Assembly (NCBI RefSeq): GCF_030012215.1
Contig: NZ_JASCXX010000002.1
Coordinates: forward strand, 248,001 to 312,000
DNA: 64,000 nt
Direction: 5' to 3'
Origin: Anaerobaca lacustris
GTDB lineage: Bacteria; Planctomycetota; Phycisphaerae; Sedimentisphaerales; Anaerobacaceae
The notes under the pieces were generated by a model. The model did not search any database and had not been told where the DNA came from. It was given only the letters and a program-made list of their open reading frames with translations. Position numbers and translations under genes: made by a program. Positions within the stretch are counted from its first letter, which is position 1; every line of letters begins with the position of its first letter. Shown here piece after piece: positions 51,143 to 58,816 of the stretch.

Positions 51143-51904
51143 TCAGTTCTTGTCGAGGGGGTCGTACCAGCGTTTGGGGACGTCTTCGCCGTCGGTCTCT
51201 TTGATGCTGGAGACGTGTGCGTCGAGCCAGAGGACGTTGAGCGTGCCGCCGGTCCGGAAGTCGCCGGAGGCCCGGATGTTGTGCCGGAAGATGCCGCGGT
51301 ACCAGTTGCCGCGCCCGCCGCCTTGTCGATAGTGGGTCAGGTTGACGCCGCCGGAGCCGGGGAACAGCATGTCGGCGCTGCCGTTTTCGATTCGGGGCTC
51401 CATGTGGTCGTGCGCAAAGATCACCTCGGCGTGACGGGGGATGCGGATCGTATTCTCCTTGGTCAGCCAGCCGTTGCCCGCAAAGGCGGAGGTGTAGATC
51501 AGCTCCTGATCGCCACCGTAGAGCATCTCTGACGCCAGCATCTCGCAGAAGTTGCGAAAGGCCGCGCAGCCGAAAAGCTCTCGCTCCTTGACGTAGTCGA
51601 TGTAGGCGATCCCCCAGTAGGCATTGTGGGCGTTCGCTCTGAGCGGGTTGCCGGCCGTGTCCCACCACAAGTGTCCGTTGCTGCTGCCGGTATGCGTGTA
51701 CATGTCGGGCAGTGTGTAGTTGTTGTCCTGGAGATACATCGCAACGCCCAGGCCGATCCCCTTGAGATTGGACCGGCAGGCCTGGTCCCGGGCCTGGTCC
51801 CTCACGCGCGACAAGGTGGGCATGAGAATGCCCATGAGGACGGCGATGATGGAGATAACGACGAGCAGTTCGATGAGGGTGAAGGCTCGTGGGACACGTG
51901 TCAT
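51143..51904 (-). CDS. Prepilin-type protein of the planctomycete pseudopilin-like family
   Basis: A 253-residue protein. The class III prepilin site is RAFTLIELLVVISIIAVLMG, with Phe at mature position 1 and Glu 5, then a long helix. The body resembles the planctomycete pseudopilin-like family: CRSNLKGIGLGVAMYLQDNN, AYWGIAYIDYVKERELFGC, and a closing LNVLWLDAHVSSI, equivalent to the D-G-H motif at the end of the H-X9-DG family. Such proteins are presumed substrates of a prepilin peptidase and of the secretion platform, but their function is unknown. ATG 51904 has GGAG eleven bases upstream. The adjacent beta-helix gene has the same orientation. Confidence 0.88.
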   Translation of the reverse strand: MTRVPRAFTLIELLVVISIIAVLMGILMPTLSRVRDQARDQACRSNLKGIGLGVAMYLQDNNYTLPDMYTHTGSSNGHLWWDTAGNPLRANAHNAYWGIAYIDYVKERELFGCAAFRNFCEMLASEMLYGGDQELIYTSAFAGNGWLTKENTIRIPRHAEVIFAHDHMEPRIENGSADMLFPGSGGVNLTHYRQGGGRGNWYRGIFRHNIRASGDFRTGGTLNVLWLDAHVSSIKETDGEDVPKRWYDPLDKN

Positions 51905-52006
51905 GATGCCGGATTCTCCTCAACGGAGGCTATCGTTCCGTTGGCGGACAGCCATCCGCATCACCGATCGTTCTTCCTCCCGGCCGCATCGATCCGGTCC
52001 ATCATA

Positions 52007-52041
52007 CACCAAGCGGCCTGCTGGATGCAAGCCGCTTGGTG
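52007..52041. terminator. Hairpin between the prepilin-type gene and the beta-helix gene
   Basis: Perfect 11-bp stem CACCAAGCGGC/GCCGCTTGGTG with a 13-base loop, about 47 bases beyond the stop of the beta-helix gene. On the plus strand it is followed by AAAAAG, so its U-tract lies on the wrong side for the minus-strand gene. Terminator role is by position. Confidence 0.4.
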
Positions 52042-52087
52042 AAAAAGTCGAACTTATCCTGCGATATCCGCCGGTGCGAAGCCGTAC

Positions 52088-54826
52088 CTACTTGCGCTCC
52101 TGCTGTGCCTGCGAGACGTTCTTGCCTCGCCAGAGCCCCGTCGGCCGGACCTGCATCGAATCCACGTAGATCTCCAGCGTGTGTCCCTTGATCGTCGTCT
52201 CCAGCAGAAGGTCCTGCTGACTGCGATTCCACTGAAACGGCCCGTCCATAGCGACATCGAGCCGATCCGGATAGCCGGAATCGTCAATAGCGGCCGCGCC
52301 ATCCAGCTCGAATTCCGTGGCGCCCACCGCCAGATTCACGTCGAGTTTGCCTCCGTCAACGTTCGCCGATCCCTGGATTCGGAACGTCTCATCCTCGGAG
52401 ACGGCCTCGAAGCCGCCGGCCGTCGAGAACGTCAGGCCCCGGCTCTCCATAGGATAGGGACCTCTGGGCGTCAGGGCATCGAAGAAACCGTAGAGCGACA
52501 GCGTCACCGGGAACTGGATCACACCCACGGCGGACTGGGTCACGGTCGTGACGTGCTCGACCCATTGGGTCTCGACGTGGAACTGAGCCAGTTCGACCGT
52601 CATCGCGTCGAAGTCCAAGGCAATCTGCATCCGTCCGACCGCCGGCGTCAATTCGATGGTGGCATTGTCGAGCTGGGCCTGCTGCCCATCGACGTAGGCC
52701 CTCAACTGGAACACGTAGGAAGCCGCATCGCTGCCGCCGGTGAACTCGTATACCACAGACGAGTCGGGCGTAGAGGGGGTCGTCGATTCGTCGGATGCAT
52801 ATGACGTGTCAAATGCGTACCAGGCGATGCCCTCGAACGCCCACGTGCCGGTGTCAACGTAATACTGCGCGCGCTCGGCCTCGTCGATCGTATAGAAGTA
52901 ACTGCCGAGCCGGTTGGACCAGAAGCGATACACCGGCTTGGCCCCTTCGGGTTGGCTGCCCTCCGGATAGGCGTAGAATGCGATGCTCTCGTACACCCAT
53001 CGGTCGGTCGAATACGTGGTGATGAGGCGGTTCTTCTCCGATTCGCTGATGGTGTACAGATAGCTTTCGAGTCGGGCCGACCAGAAGCAATAGACGGGCT
53101 TCAGGTCGGCTGTTATGGCGCGCTTGTACACATAGCAGGCGACGCCTTCGAATTCCCACGTGTCGGCCTGTCGATCGATAAGCGTGTCCTTCTCACTCTC
53201 GCTTGTGGTGAACCGATGCTTGGCATCCTCACGCGAGCGGAATCGATAGACGGGTATGAGATCGTGTGTTTCGTAGGCCCCCATGTCGGGCGCAGCGCCT
53301 GTGAGGCGCGGCCTTCCGTCGAGGTCGGTATGTGCGAAGTCGTACACATAGTCCGGGTCGGCCGCATCGATGCACGGCGAACCCTCGGATAGGCGGTAAT
53401 CCCCGCCGACCCAGATTGCGTCGGAATCGTCGGACCTGGCGGCCACCTCCGGATCGCGCGCATCAGCCCAGTATCCGGCCTCCACAAAGAGAGGATCGAC
53501 GCTGATATTGCTGCGGTTCTCCTCGCACGTCTGTCCTTCCATGTCGCAGTACAGAACATTGGCGCAATCGTGCCCTTCAATCTGGTCCGAAGTATTGCCC
53601 CACAGGATGGAATTGGTGATGGTCGTTTGAGGTGTACAGGCGACGCCTCCGCCGGGTCCGACCGGTTCGGCCTTCTCGTCGATCACCTGCCCGAACGCGA
53701 CGTTGCCGACGATGGTGCAGTGGTCGATGACGCCATAGGTGCACGAAATGCCCCCGCCGCGGCCGGCCAATGTCGCCACGCTCGAATCGGCGGTCCCGCC
53801 GGCCAGTCCGGCGCGGTTGCCGGCGATCAGGCTGTTGCTCAGATCCAGCGAATCCAGGCAGACGAGCCCGCCGCCATGACCGCCCGAGCCGCCCACGCCT
53901 TTGGTCCCGGCGGTGCTGTCGCCGCCGGTCCCGGCGCGGTTGGCCTCGATCATGGTCGCGGCAATCGTGGCGCGCGAACAGTGGATGCCGCCCCCTTGGC
54001 CGCCCATGCCGCCCTGGGGTCCGGCGCCGCCCTGGCCACACGCGTTGCCCACAATCTTCGAACGGATCACGACGAGGGAATCGGCGTGGATGCCCGCGCC
54101 GTTGCCCCCGCGTCCGGCGATGGAGTCGGAATCCCCGCCGGCGCCTGTGACGTTGTCGGCAATCGTCGAATCGGATACGTGCAAGAGCGAACTGACGGCG
54201 TAGACACCGGCTCCGTCACCGCCGGAACCGGCTGATGTCTCTCGGGAATCAGCGCCCGCTCCGGTGCTGTTGTCGGTGATGTAGCAGCCGATCATCTCGA
54301 CGGTGGACGCCTCGCAATAGACGCCGCCGCCTGTGCCGCCGTCAGGGTTTCCTCGTTCCTCGCCGGGCAGCGTCGCGTTCTGGACGATGCGGCACTGCCG
54401 TAACGTCAACACGCTGCTGCGGCAGTAGACGGCGCCGCCGGACGCGGCGAGGCCGTTGGTGATGGTCAGGCCGACGATCTCGCCCGTGAAATCCTGCACG
54501 TGGAACCCACGGTGCGGATCGGCCTGCGTCCCGCCGCAATCGATGATCGTCGCTTCCACGACGGCCGGATCGTTGGGATCGGTGCTCTGAATGCGGATTG
54601 CTTTCCGCTGCAAGTCGATGTCTTGATTGCCGCGCCCGGTGTAGGTCCCAGGCTGGATCACGATGACATCGCCGTCGCGGGCGGCGTCCACCGCCGCCTG
54701 GACGTTGGAGAAGCCGGTCTTGCCGCTGTCGTCCACGTACAGCGTGGCGGCCAACGACGAAGCGGAAACGCCGAGAAGACACGTCAATACAGTCGCCAGA
54801 AACACACAACGGGGTCGCCAAACCAT
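52088..54826 (-). CDS. Secreted parallel beta-helix protein with three DUF5648-type repeats
   Basis: A 912-residue exported protein. Signal peptide RCVFLATVLTCLLGVSASSLA is followed by a right-handed beta-helix (residues about 30-420) with many Gly-rich turns and a start typical of polysaccharide-lyase-like surface proteins (ATLYVDDSG...AVDAARDGDVIVIQPG). Next come three repeats of about 48 residues with F-T-T-S-E-x-E and Y-x-x-E-G-I-A-x-Y-A patterns (RFTTSESEKDTLI; YTISESEKNRLI; YTIDEAERAQYY), i.e. DUF5648. A beta-rich C-terminal domain closes it. Start ATG 54826 has AAGGAGGG six bases upstream; the longer open frame runs into the leader. Probably an extracellular adhesin or carbohydrate-binding protein; no catalytic residues assigned. 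Confidence 0.85.
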   Translation of the reverse strand: MVWRPRCVFLATVLTCLLGVSASSLAATLYVDDSGKTGFSNVQAAVDAARDGDVIVIQPGTYTGRGNQDIDLQRKAIRIQSTDPNDPAVVEATIIDCGGTQADPHRGFHVQDFTGEIVGLTITNGLAASGGAVYCRSSVLTLRQCRIVQNATLPGEERGNPDGGTGGGVYCEASTVEMIGCYITDNSTGAGADSRETSAGSGGDGAGVYAVSSLLHVSDSTIADNVTGAGGDSDSIAGRGGNGAGIHADSLVVIRSKIVGNACGQGGAGPQGGMGGQGGGIHCSRATIAATMIEANRAGTGGDSTAGTKGVGGSGGHGGGLVCLDSLDLSNSLIAGNRAGLAGGTADSSVATLAGRGGGISCTYGVIDHCTIVGNVAFGQVIDEKAEPVGPGGGVACTPQTTITNSILWGNTSDQIEGHDCANVLYCDMEGQTCEENRSNISVDPLFVEAGYWADARDPEVAARSDDSDAIWVGGDYRLSEGSPCIDAADPDYVYDFAHTDLDGRPRLTGAAPDMGAYETHDLIPVYRFRSREDAKHRFTTSESEKDTLIDRQADTWEFEGVACYVYKRAITADLKPVYCFWSARLESYLYTISESEKNRLITTYSTDRWVYESIAFYAYPEGSQPEGAKPVYRFWSNRLGSYFYTIDEAERAQYYVDTGTWAFEGIAWYAFDTSYASDESTTPSTPDSSVVYEFTGGSDAASYVFQLRAYVDGQQAQLDNATIELTPAVGRMQIALDFDAMTVELAQFHVETQWVEHVTTVTQSAVGVIQFPVTLSLYGFFDALTPRGPYPMESRGLTFSTAGGFEAVSEDETFRIQGSANVDGGKLDVNLAVGATEFELDGAAAIDDSGYPDRLDVAMDGPFQWNRSQQDLLLETTIKGHTLEIYVDSMQVRPTGLWRGKNVSQAQQERK

Positions 54827-55035
54827 GCGTAACCCTCCTTCCAAAGAAGCCTTGAATGTCGGATGGTTCACTGTCTGGTCGATTAGTGCCATTCGACCGG
54901 AAGTTCGTAACGACGTTTTTCGCGTTTTTCCGCCCCCAGGATACGACATCAGGACAGACCATCAGCCCCCATAGGCCGCGTCCATCCGTGATCGGTGCTC
55001 CGAGTGTTCGAAAGACCTTATCCACCCAAGCGTTT

Positions 55036-55064
55036 AGTATAGCAAATCGACCTGCCTTTGTCCA
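55036..55064 (-). promoter_or_regulatory. Sigma-70-type promoter for the beta-helix gene
   Basis: Minus-strand TGGACA (55064-55059) and TATACT (55041-55036) with a 17-base spacer; five of six matches each. The leader to ATG 54826 would be about 200 bases, which is long and holds no evident gene (54827-55035). Confidence 0.6.
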
Positions 55065-55099
55065 GTATATTTACGCAGACGGCAGCAGCAAGAGCAAGT

Positions 55100-55134
55100 C
55101 CCATAGGTCCCCTTCGACCTATAGGACCTATGGG
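55100..55134. terminator. Nested hairpins after the GDSL esterase gene
   Basis: Outer perfect 11-bp stem CCCATAGGTCC (55100-55110) / GGACCTATGGG (55124-55134). The same sequence can instead pair as ATAGGTC (55103-55109) / GACCTAT (55116-55122), so two mutually exclusive stems exist. Located 11-45 bases after the stop of the minus-strand gene; likely its terminator, although the U-run is short. Confidence 0.55.
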
Positions 55135-55144
55135 GTTTCCGATC

Positions 55145-55846
55145 TCAGCGGCTGCCCGCCGGAAGTGACGACAACGCTTGGTTGAGAATCGGCGCGAGGG
55201 CCCTGTTCCAGACGGCATAGCCCTGCGGGCTGAGGTGCAGGCGGTCGGCGAGGAAGAGCTGGTCGTCGGGCTTTCCATCAGAATCCAACAAGGGCGTCGC
55301 GAGGTCAGCGAAGAACAGGCGGTCGTCTTTGTCACAGAGGTCGCGAACGAGATCGTTGGCCCTGGCCATTTCGGGCCAGAGCGCCCAGCGTTGTCCGCTG
55401 GGTTTGATGGTCACGAAGATCAGCCGCGTCTGGGGCAGCCTGGCGCCGACAAGGTCCACGAATCTGCGATAGTCATCGCGGACGCGCTGGGCGGATTTGC
55501 CGCCGGCCACGTCGTTGTCCCCGGCGTAGAACACGATCACCCTCGGCTGATACGGCAGGACGATGCGGTCGGCAAAGTGCAGGACGTCCGAGATATGGGA
55601 CCCGCCGAACCCGCGGTTGATGACGGGCTGGTCCGGAAAGCCCTGCCGCGTGCGCCACATCCGAATGCTGGAGGAGCCGACGAACAGGACCGGCTCGGCG
55701 GGAAACGCGTTCTTGCTGTCCCACTGCGCGAAGGCCTCGATCTCTCCGGCCAATCGATTGGGATCGGGGTCGGCGCTCGGGTGGCCCGCCTGAACGGCGG
55801 CGGCCGCCGACAGGATTGACAACAGAACTGCTTTCGCTACGGACAT
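55145..55846 (-). CDS. SGNH/GDSL-family secreted esterase
   Basis: A 233-residue esterase with a signal peptide (AKAVLLSILSAAAAVQAG). SGNH blocks: block I FVGSSSIRMW (Ser), block II VINRGFGGSHISDVL (Gly), block III VIVFYAGDNDVAGGK (Asn), block V DRLHLSPQGYAVWN (Asp and His). This arrangement is found in sialate O-acetylesterase-like and rhamnogalacturonan-acetylesterase-like GDSL enzymes, so it probably removes acetyl groups from sugars; the substrate is not shown. Length is normal. Start ATG 55846. Confidence 0.9.
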   Translation of the reverse strand: MSVAKAVLLSILSAAAAVQAGHPSADPDPNRLAGEIEAFAQWDSKNAFPAEPVLFVGSSSIRMWRTRQGFPDQPVINRGFGGSHISDVLHFADRIVLPYQPRVIVFYAGDNDVAGGKSAQRVRDDYRRFVDLVGARLPQTRLIFVTIKPSGQRWALWPEMARANDLVRDLCDKDDRLFFADLATPLLDSDGKPDDQLFLADRLHLSPQGYAVWNRALAPILNQALSSLPAGSR

Positions 55847-56186
55847 GCACCTGCCCTTTCAACGCCTGCGTTCCCGAATCGCGACAATCGAACCTGCCGC
55901 CGGTATGGATCGTATCTACAGATGAAACCGCACGCAAGCGCCGTGTCTTTGGCGCAGTGTTTCTCCTATCTCGTATCCGAATTCTCTGACGGACTTCGGA
56001 GGGGTTGACTTCCCCCGCCGCCGTGGTATAGTGGGCATGCACGCGTCTTGTTGTGCCAACGAGCAACTGGGGTGGATTGAGAAAAGGGGCGCCGATGGCG
56101 TGGACACAAGGTAAGGAACGGAGTGGTCGTCGTATGATGGGGTACCGGATCGACTGGTGTTTCTTCTGACGTTGTGAGGTGCAGGA
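55847..56186. other. Intergenic region upstream of the Rnk-domain gene cluster
   Basis: About 340 bases without a supported gene. It includes the plus-strand promoter at 56005-56032. The leader downstream of it is unusually long, about 500 bases to the 94-residue gene, unless the small frame at 56187-56357 is translated. No clear promoter for the GDSL gene was found on the minus strand. Confidence 0.4.
56005..56032 (+). promoter_or_regulatory. Sigma-70-type promoter upstream of the Rnk-domain cluster
   Basis: TTGACT (56005-56010), a 16-base spacer, TATAGT (56027-56032); five of six matches in each box. Points toward the small frame and the 94-residue and Rnk-domain genes. Confidence 0.55.
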
Positions 56187-56357
56187 ATGGGAATCCACAT
56201 GAGTCATATCTTCTCGGCAGTAGACGCATCACACAAGCAAAAGCTGAACTGCGTGTATCCGTGCAATCCTGCCGGCCCCGCGTTTGACAGCAAGCATCCT
56301 CATCGGCCCAGGAACGAAGACCTGCGGGCGCACGTCGTGGCAGCGGCCGACGTCTGA
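56187..56357 (+). CDS. Possible small protein, 56 residues
   Basis: ATG 56187 has GAGGT six bases upstream, inside the transcript from the 56005 promoter. The frame runs to TGA 56355-56357. The product would be basic, His-rich and contain a C-V-Y-P-C pair (LNCVYPCNPAGPAFDS), with no membrane helix. Not recognised. It may be a real small gene or a leader frame; support is only the ribosome site and promoter. Confidence 0.3.
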   Translation: MGIHMSHIFSAVDASHKQKLNCVYPCNPAGPAFDSKHPHRPRNEDLRAHVVAAADV

Positions 56358-56539
56358 TCGGGCCGGCTCCCCCTCGCACGCGACCGCATCCCCACGCATG
56401 ACGGATGCTGTCGGTCTGCCGACGCACGAACCTGAAAACACATGCCCTATGCTTCCGGCGGGGTGTCCGCGCGCTGCGCGAGGACGGGCGCCAGGCCCCC
56501 CTGCGGGAGCGAATCCTCGCAGGACAGGAGTGACGAACA

Positions 56540-56824
56540 ATGGCAACGTGGAAGATCGAACTGAAGAACGTGGGACCCGAACGAGCTTGCAGCACCTTCG
56601 TGGTCGAAGCGGAGAACCTCGTCAAGGCCAAAGTTCACGCCGTACGCGCGTGCCGCCGGCATCTGCCCTGCGGCAATATCTACCTCGAAGCCGAGGGGCA
56701 CTATGCCTATCTCGTCATCCACGATATGGACGAGGTCGGCCAGGTCCAGATGATGTGTCTGGACCCTCGCACCCGAGGCACGCCTCGACGACGACAGGTC
56801 CAGGAATCCGAATCGCTCAGATGA
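56540..56824 (+). CDS. Hypothetical small protein, 94 residues
   Basis: Not recognised. A small soluble protein with an opening beta strand (MATWKIELKNVGPERACST), a helix with VEAENLVKAKVHAVRACRRH and a second strand pair (GHYAYLVIHDMDEVGQVQMM), then a basic tail. The fold looks like a single alpha/beta domain. ATG 56540 follows CAGGAGTGACGAACA, with AGGAG twelve bases before it. Its stop lies 98 bases before the chosen Rnk-domain start, or overlaps the alternative start ATG 56821 by ATGA, so the two are probably co-expressed. Confidence 0.6.
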   Translation: MATWKIELKNVGPERACSTFVVEAENLVKAKVHAVRACRRHLPCGNIYLEAEGHYAYLVIHDMDEVGQVQMMCLDPRTRGTPRRRQVQESESLR

Positions 56825-56922
56825 CGCCCGAAACGGCGCATCACACCCTGGAACGAACTGCGGCAATCGCGACATGCATCGCCGCCGATGCGGGCGGAGG
56901 TGCCCGCCAAGGAGATGATTCC

Positions 56923-57624
56923 ATGACCGAGAAACGGATACAGCAACTCATCGCAAAAGCACTCGCGTCGACCGCTATCGATCTGACGCGATACTACCAC
57001 ATGTGTTGGTGGGAAGGCCGACTCCGGTGCCTTCACGTGCACCATACCAAGGACGTCCACCCGGTCTTCTTCGCAGCGCCCGGCGAGGCCTTTGCGGAGG
57101 CGTTGAACGAGCGTCAATGGCAACTTCTGACCGAGCGCATCGCGGCGTATTGCCGGACTCACAACGTCACGGCGAGCGGCCGGCCTCCGCGAAGCAAGGC
57201 AGGCGCCCGCGAGGAGTCGTCGTGGCAGAGACCGACGCTAACCGGGTTCGACTCGATACGTTTGCGTCGACTGCTGGCGACCGCGGGTTCGCCGGAGACT
57301 TCAACGAAGGCACACGTCGAAGGGCTTCGCTGCCTGCTCGAAACGGCGGACACGGTGTCGCCGGAGGAGGTTCCCCGCGACGTGGTGACGATGAACTCAC
57401 GGGTGCGACTGAAGAACCGCCGGGGCCGGGAGGAGATGCGTGTCTCGCTCGTATTCCCCGCGGACGCATCAGGGAACGGCGATCGTGAACCGGCAAGGGT
57501 TTCGGTGCTGACACCCACCGGACTGGCCATTCTCGGACGACGTGTCGGAGACAACGTCGAGGGCCGTGTGAGGATTCACGAGCTGCTGTACCAGCCGGAG
57601 GCGGCTGGAGACTTCGATTTGTAG
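56923..57624 (+). CDS. Protein with C-terminal Rnk/GreA-C-type domain and unknown N-terminal domain
   Basis: A 233-residue protein. Residues 105-227 match the Rnk (regulator of nucleoside diphosphate kinase) family: SIRLRRLLATAG, then EEVPRDVVTMNSRVRLKN, and the FKBP-like GreA C-domain VSVLTPTGLAILGRRVGDNV. Rnk-type proteins bind RNA polymerase near the secondary channel but lack the Gre cleavage coiled coil. Residues 1-100 are not part of Rnk; they contain TRYYHMCWWEGRLRCLHVHH, rich in aromatic residues, Cys and His, and are unrecognised. AAGGAG eight bases upstream supports ATG 56923; ATG 56821 would add 34 residues. Fusion with this N-terminus is unusual. Confidence 0.8.
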   Translation: MTEKRIQQLIAKALASTAIDLTRYYHMCWWEGRLRCLHVHHTKDVHPVFFAAPGEAFAEALNERQWQLLTERIAAYCRTHNVTASGRPPRSKAGAREESSWQRPTLTGFDSIRLRRLLATAGSPETSTKAHVEGLRCLLETADTVSPEEVPRDVVTMNSRVRLKNRRGREEMRVSLVFPADASGNGDREPARVSVLTPTGLAILGRRVGDNVEGRVRIHELLYQPEAAGDFDL

Positions 57625-57672
57625 GTTGGCCTGAGCGATGGTTGTCGTGAGGTAATGGAAAAGGAGAATTCC

Positions 57673-57861
57673 ATGGTAGATGGCCCGGATTTGCAGGATC
57701 GACGCGGGTGCATGACGCGTAGATCGTCGTCTGGACCACGAGCGGATTCGCCCTGGTGCAACTGCCATGAAGCGGACAGACATCGAGGGCACCGATGCTT
57801 GCGGTGCATGTGGAAAGCCCCGGCCCCGGTGCGACGCGGCGGACACAGGGCGACTGCCTGA
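57673..57861 (+). CDS. Very uncertain small frame, 62 residues
   Basis: ATG 57673 has AAGGAG six bases upstream. The 62-residue product would be rich in Arg, Cys and His (WCNCHEADRHRGHRCLRCMW), with C-x-C...C-x-x-C spacing. It lies in the 293-base gap before the YitT gene. I include it only because of the good ribosome site; the codon pattern is not convincing. Confidence 0.2.
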   Translation: MVDGPDLQDRRGCMTRRSSSGPRADSPWCNCHEADRHRGHRCLRCMWKAPAPVRRGGHRATA

Positions 57862-57917
57862 CAGGACCGCCTCTTCCCGCGCAGGACAAGATCCGCGTGA
57901 TTCAGGAGACCGTTGTT

Positions 57918-58769
57918 GTGAAGAAGACGATCGGCGAATTCGCGCGTCACACCGTGCTGCTGGTGCTGGGCAGCGCCCTGTGCGCGTTTGCTGTGAATGC
58001 CATCCTGGTCCCGCATGGGTTCCTGGCGCGCGGCATGACGGGGGCCGCGCTGATCGTGCATTACACGCATCCGGTGCTGCCCATCGGTGCGCTGTATCTG
58101 CTGATGAACATCCCCGTGTTCGCACTGGGCTGGCGGTTCGTCGGCCTGCGGTTCGTGCTCTATTCGCTGTGGGGCATGGCCGTCTATTCGGCCATGCTGC
58201 ACCTCATCACGATCCCTCTGGCGATTCACGACAGGATGCTTGCCACGGTCATCGCCGGAGCGATCTCCGGAACGGGCATCGCGGTGATCCTTCGTTCCTA
58301 CGGTTCGATCGGCGGAGCGGAGATCCTGTGCGTCATCCTGCACAAGTTCTTCTCGATCACGTTGGGTGCGGGGTCCATGATCCTCAATGCGGCGGTCCTG
58401 GCCGTCGCCGCCGTTCTCTTTCCCATCGAAACCGTGCTGTACACGCTCGTCTACGTCGCCGCGACCGCCCAGGTGACGAATATGGTGTTTCACGGCCTTG
58501 CCAGGCGGCAGGCGGCGCTGATCATCTCAGACAAATGGCAGGAGATCGCTCTGGAACTGACGAATGTGCATCGCTTCGGCGTCACCCGGATCAGCGGCCG
58601 GGGCGGCTACCAGGGGACCGACAGAACCATTCTCTATTCTGTCATCAACCGCAGAAACGTCTCGGCTTTGAAGCGGATCGTTCTCGAGCGGGACCCGAAT
58701 GCGTTCATTGCGCTGATGGCCGCCGAGGACGTCACCGGCGTGGAGGTGGGCAACCAGCCGCACTGGTAG
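57918..58769 (+). CDS. YitT-family membrane protein
   Basis: A 283-residue protein with five to six membrane helices (VLLVLGSALCAFAVNAILVP; AALIVHYTHPVLPIGALYLL; FVLYSLWGMAVYSAMLHLI; SMILNAAVLAVAAVLFPI; VLYTLVYVAATAQV) and then the cytoplasmic DUF2179 domain (AALIISDKWQEIALELTNVH; VTRISGRGGYQGTDRTILYSV). This is the typical YitT order; the family has no assigned function. Start is GTG 57918, with AGGAG nine bases upstream, and it gives the normal N-terminus (MKKTIGEFARHTVL). It converges with the MacB cluster 47 bases downstream. Confidence 0.85.
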   Translation: MKKTIGEFARHTVLLVLGSALCAFAVNAILVPHGFLARGMTGAALIVHYTHPVLPIGALYLLMNIPVFALGWRFVGLRFVLYSLWGMAVYSAMLHLITIPLAIHDRMLATVIAGAISGTGIAVILRSYGSIGGAEILCVILHKFFSITLGAGSMILNAAVLAVAAVLFPIETVLYTLVYVAATAQVTNMVFHGLARRQAALIISDKWQEIALELTNVHRFGVTRISGRGGYQGTDRTILYSVINRRNVSALKRIVLERDPNAFIALMAAEDVTGVEVGNQPHW

Positions 58770-58816
58770 CGATGGCGACCGATAGCACCCTGCCCCGCGA
58801 TTAGCCGACAGCCGCT

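Noticed and set aside
57767-58804. Plus-strand frame starting MKRTDIEGTDACGACGKPRP with C-x-x-C features.
   Set aside because: Beyond the first 40 residues it is out of frame with and inside the YitT gene, and its ribosome site is poor.
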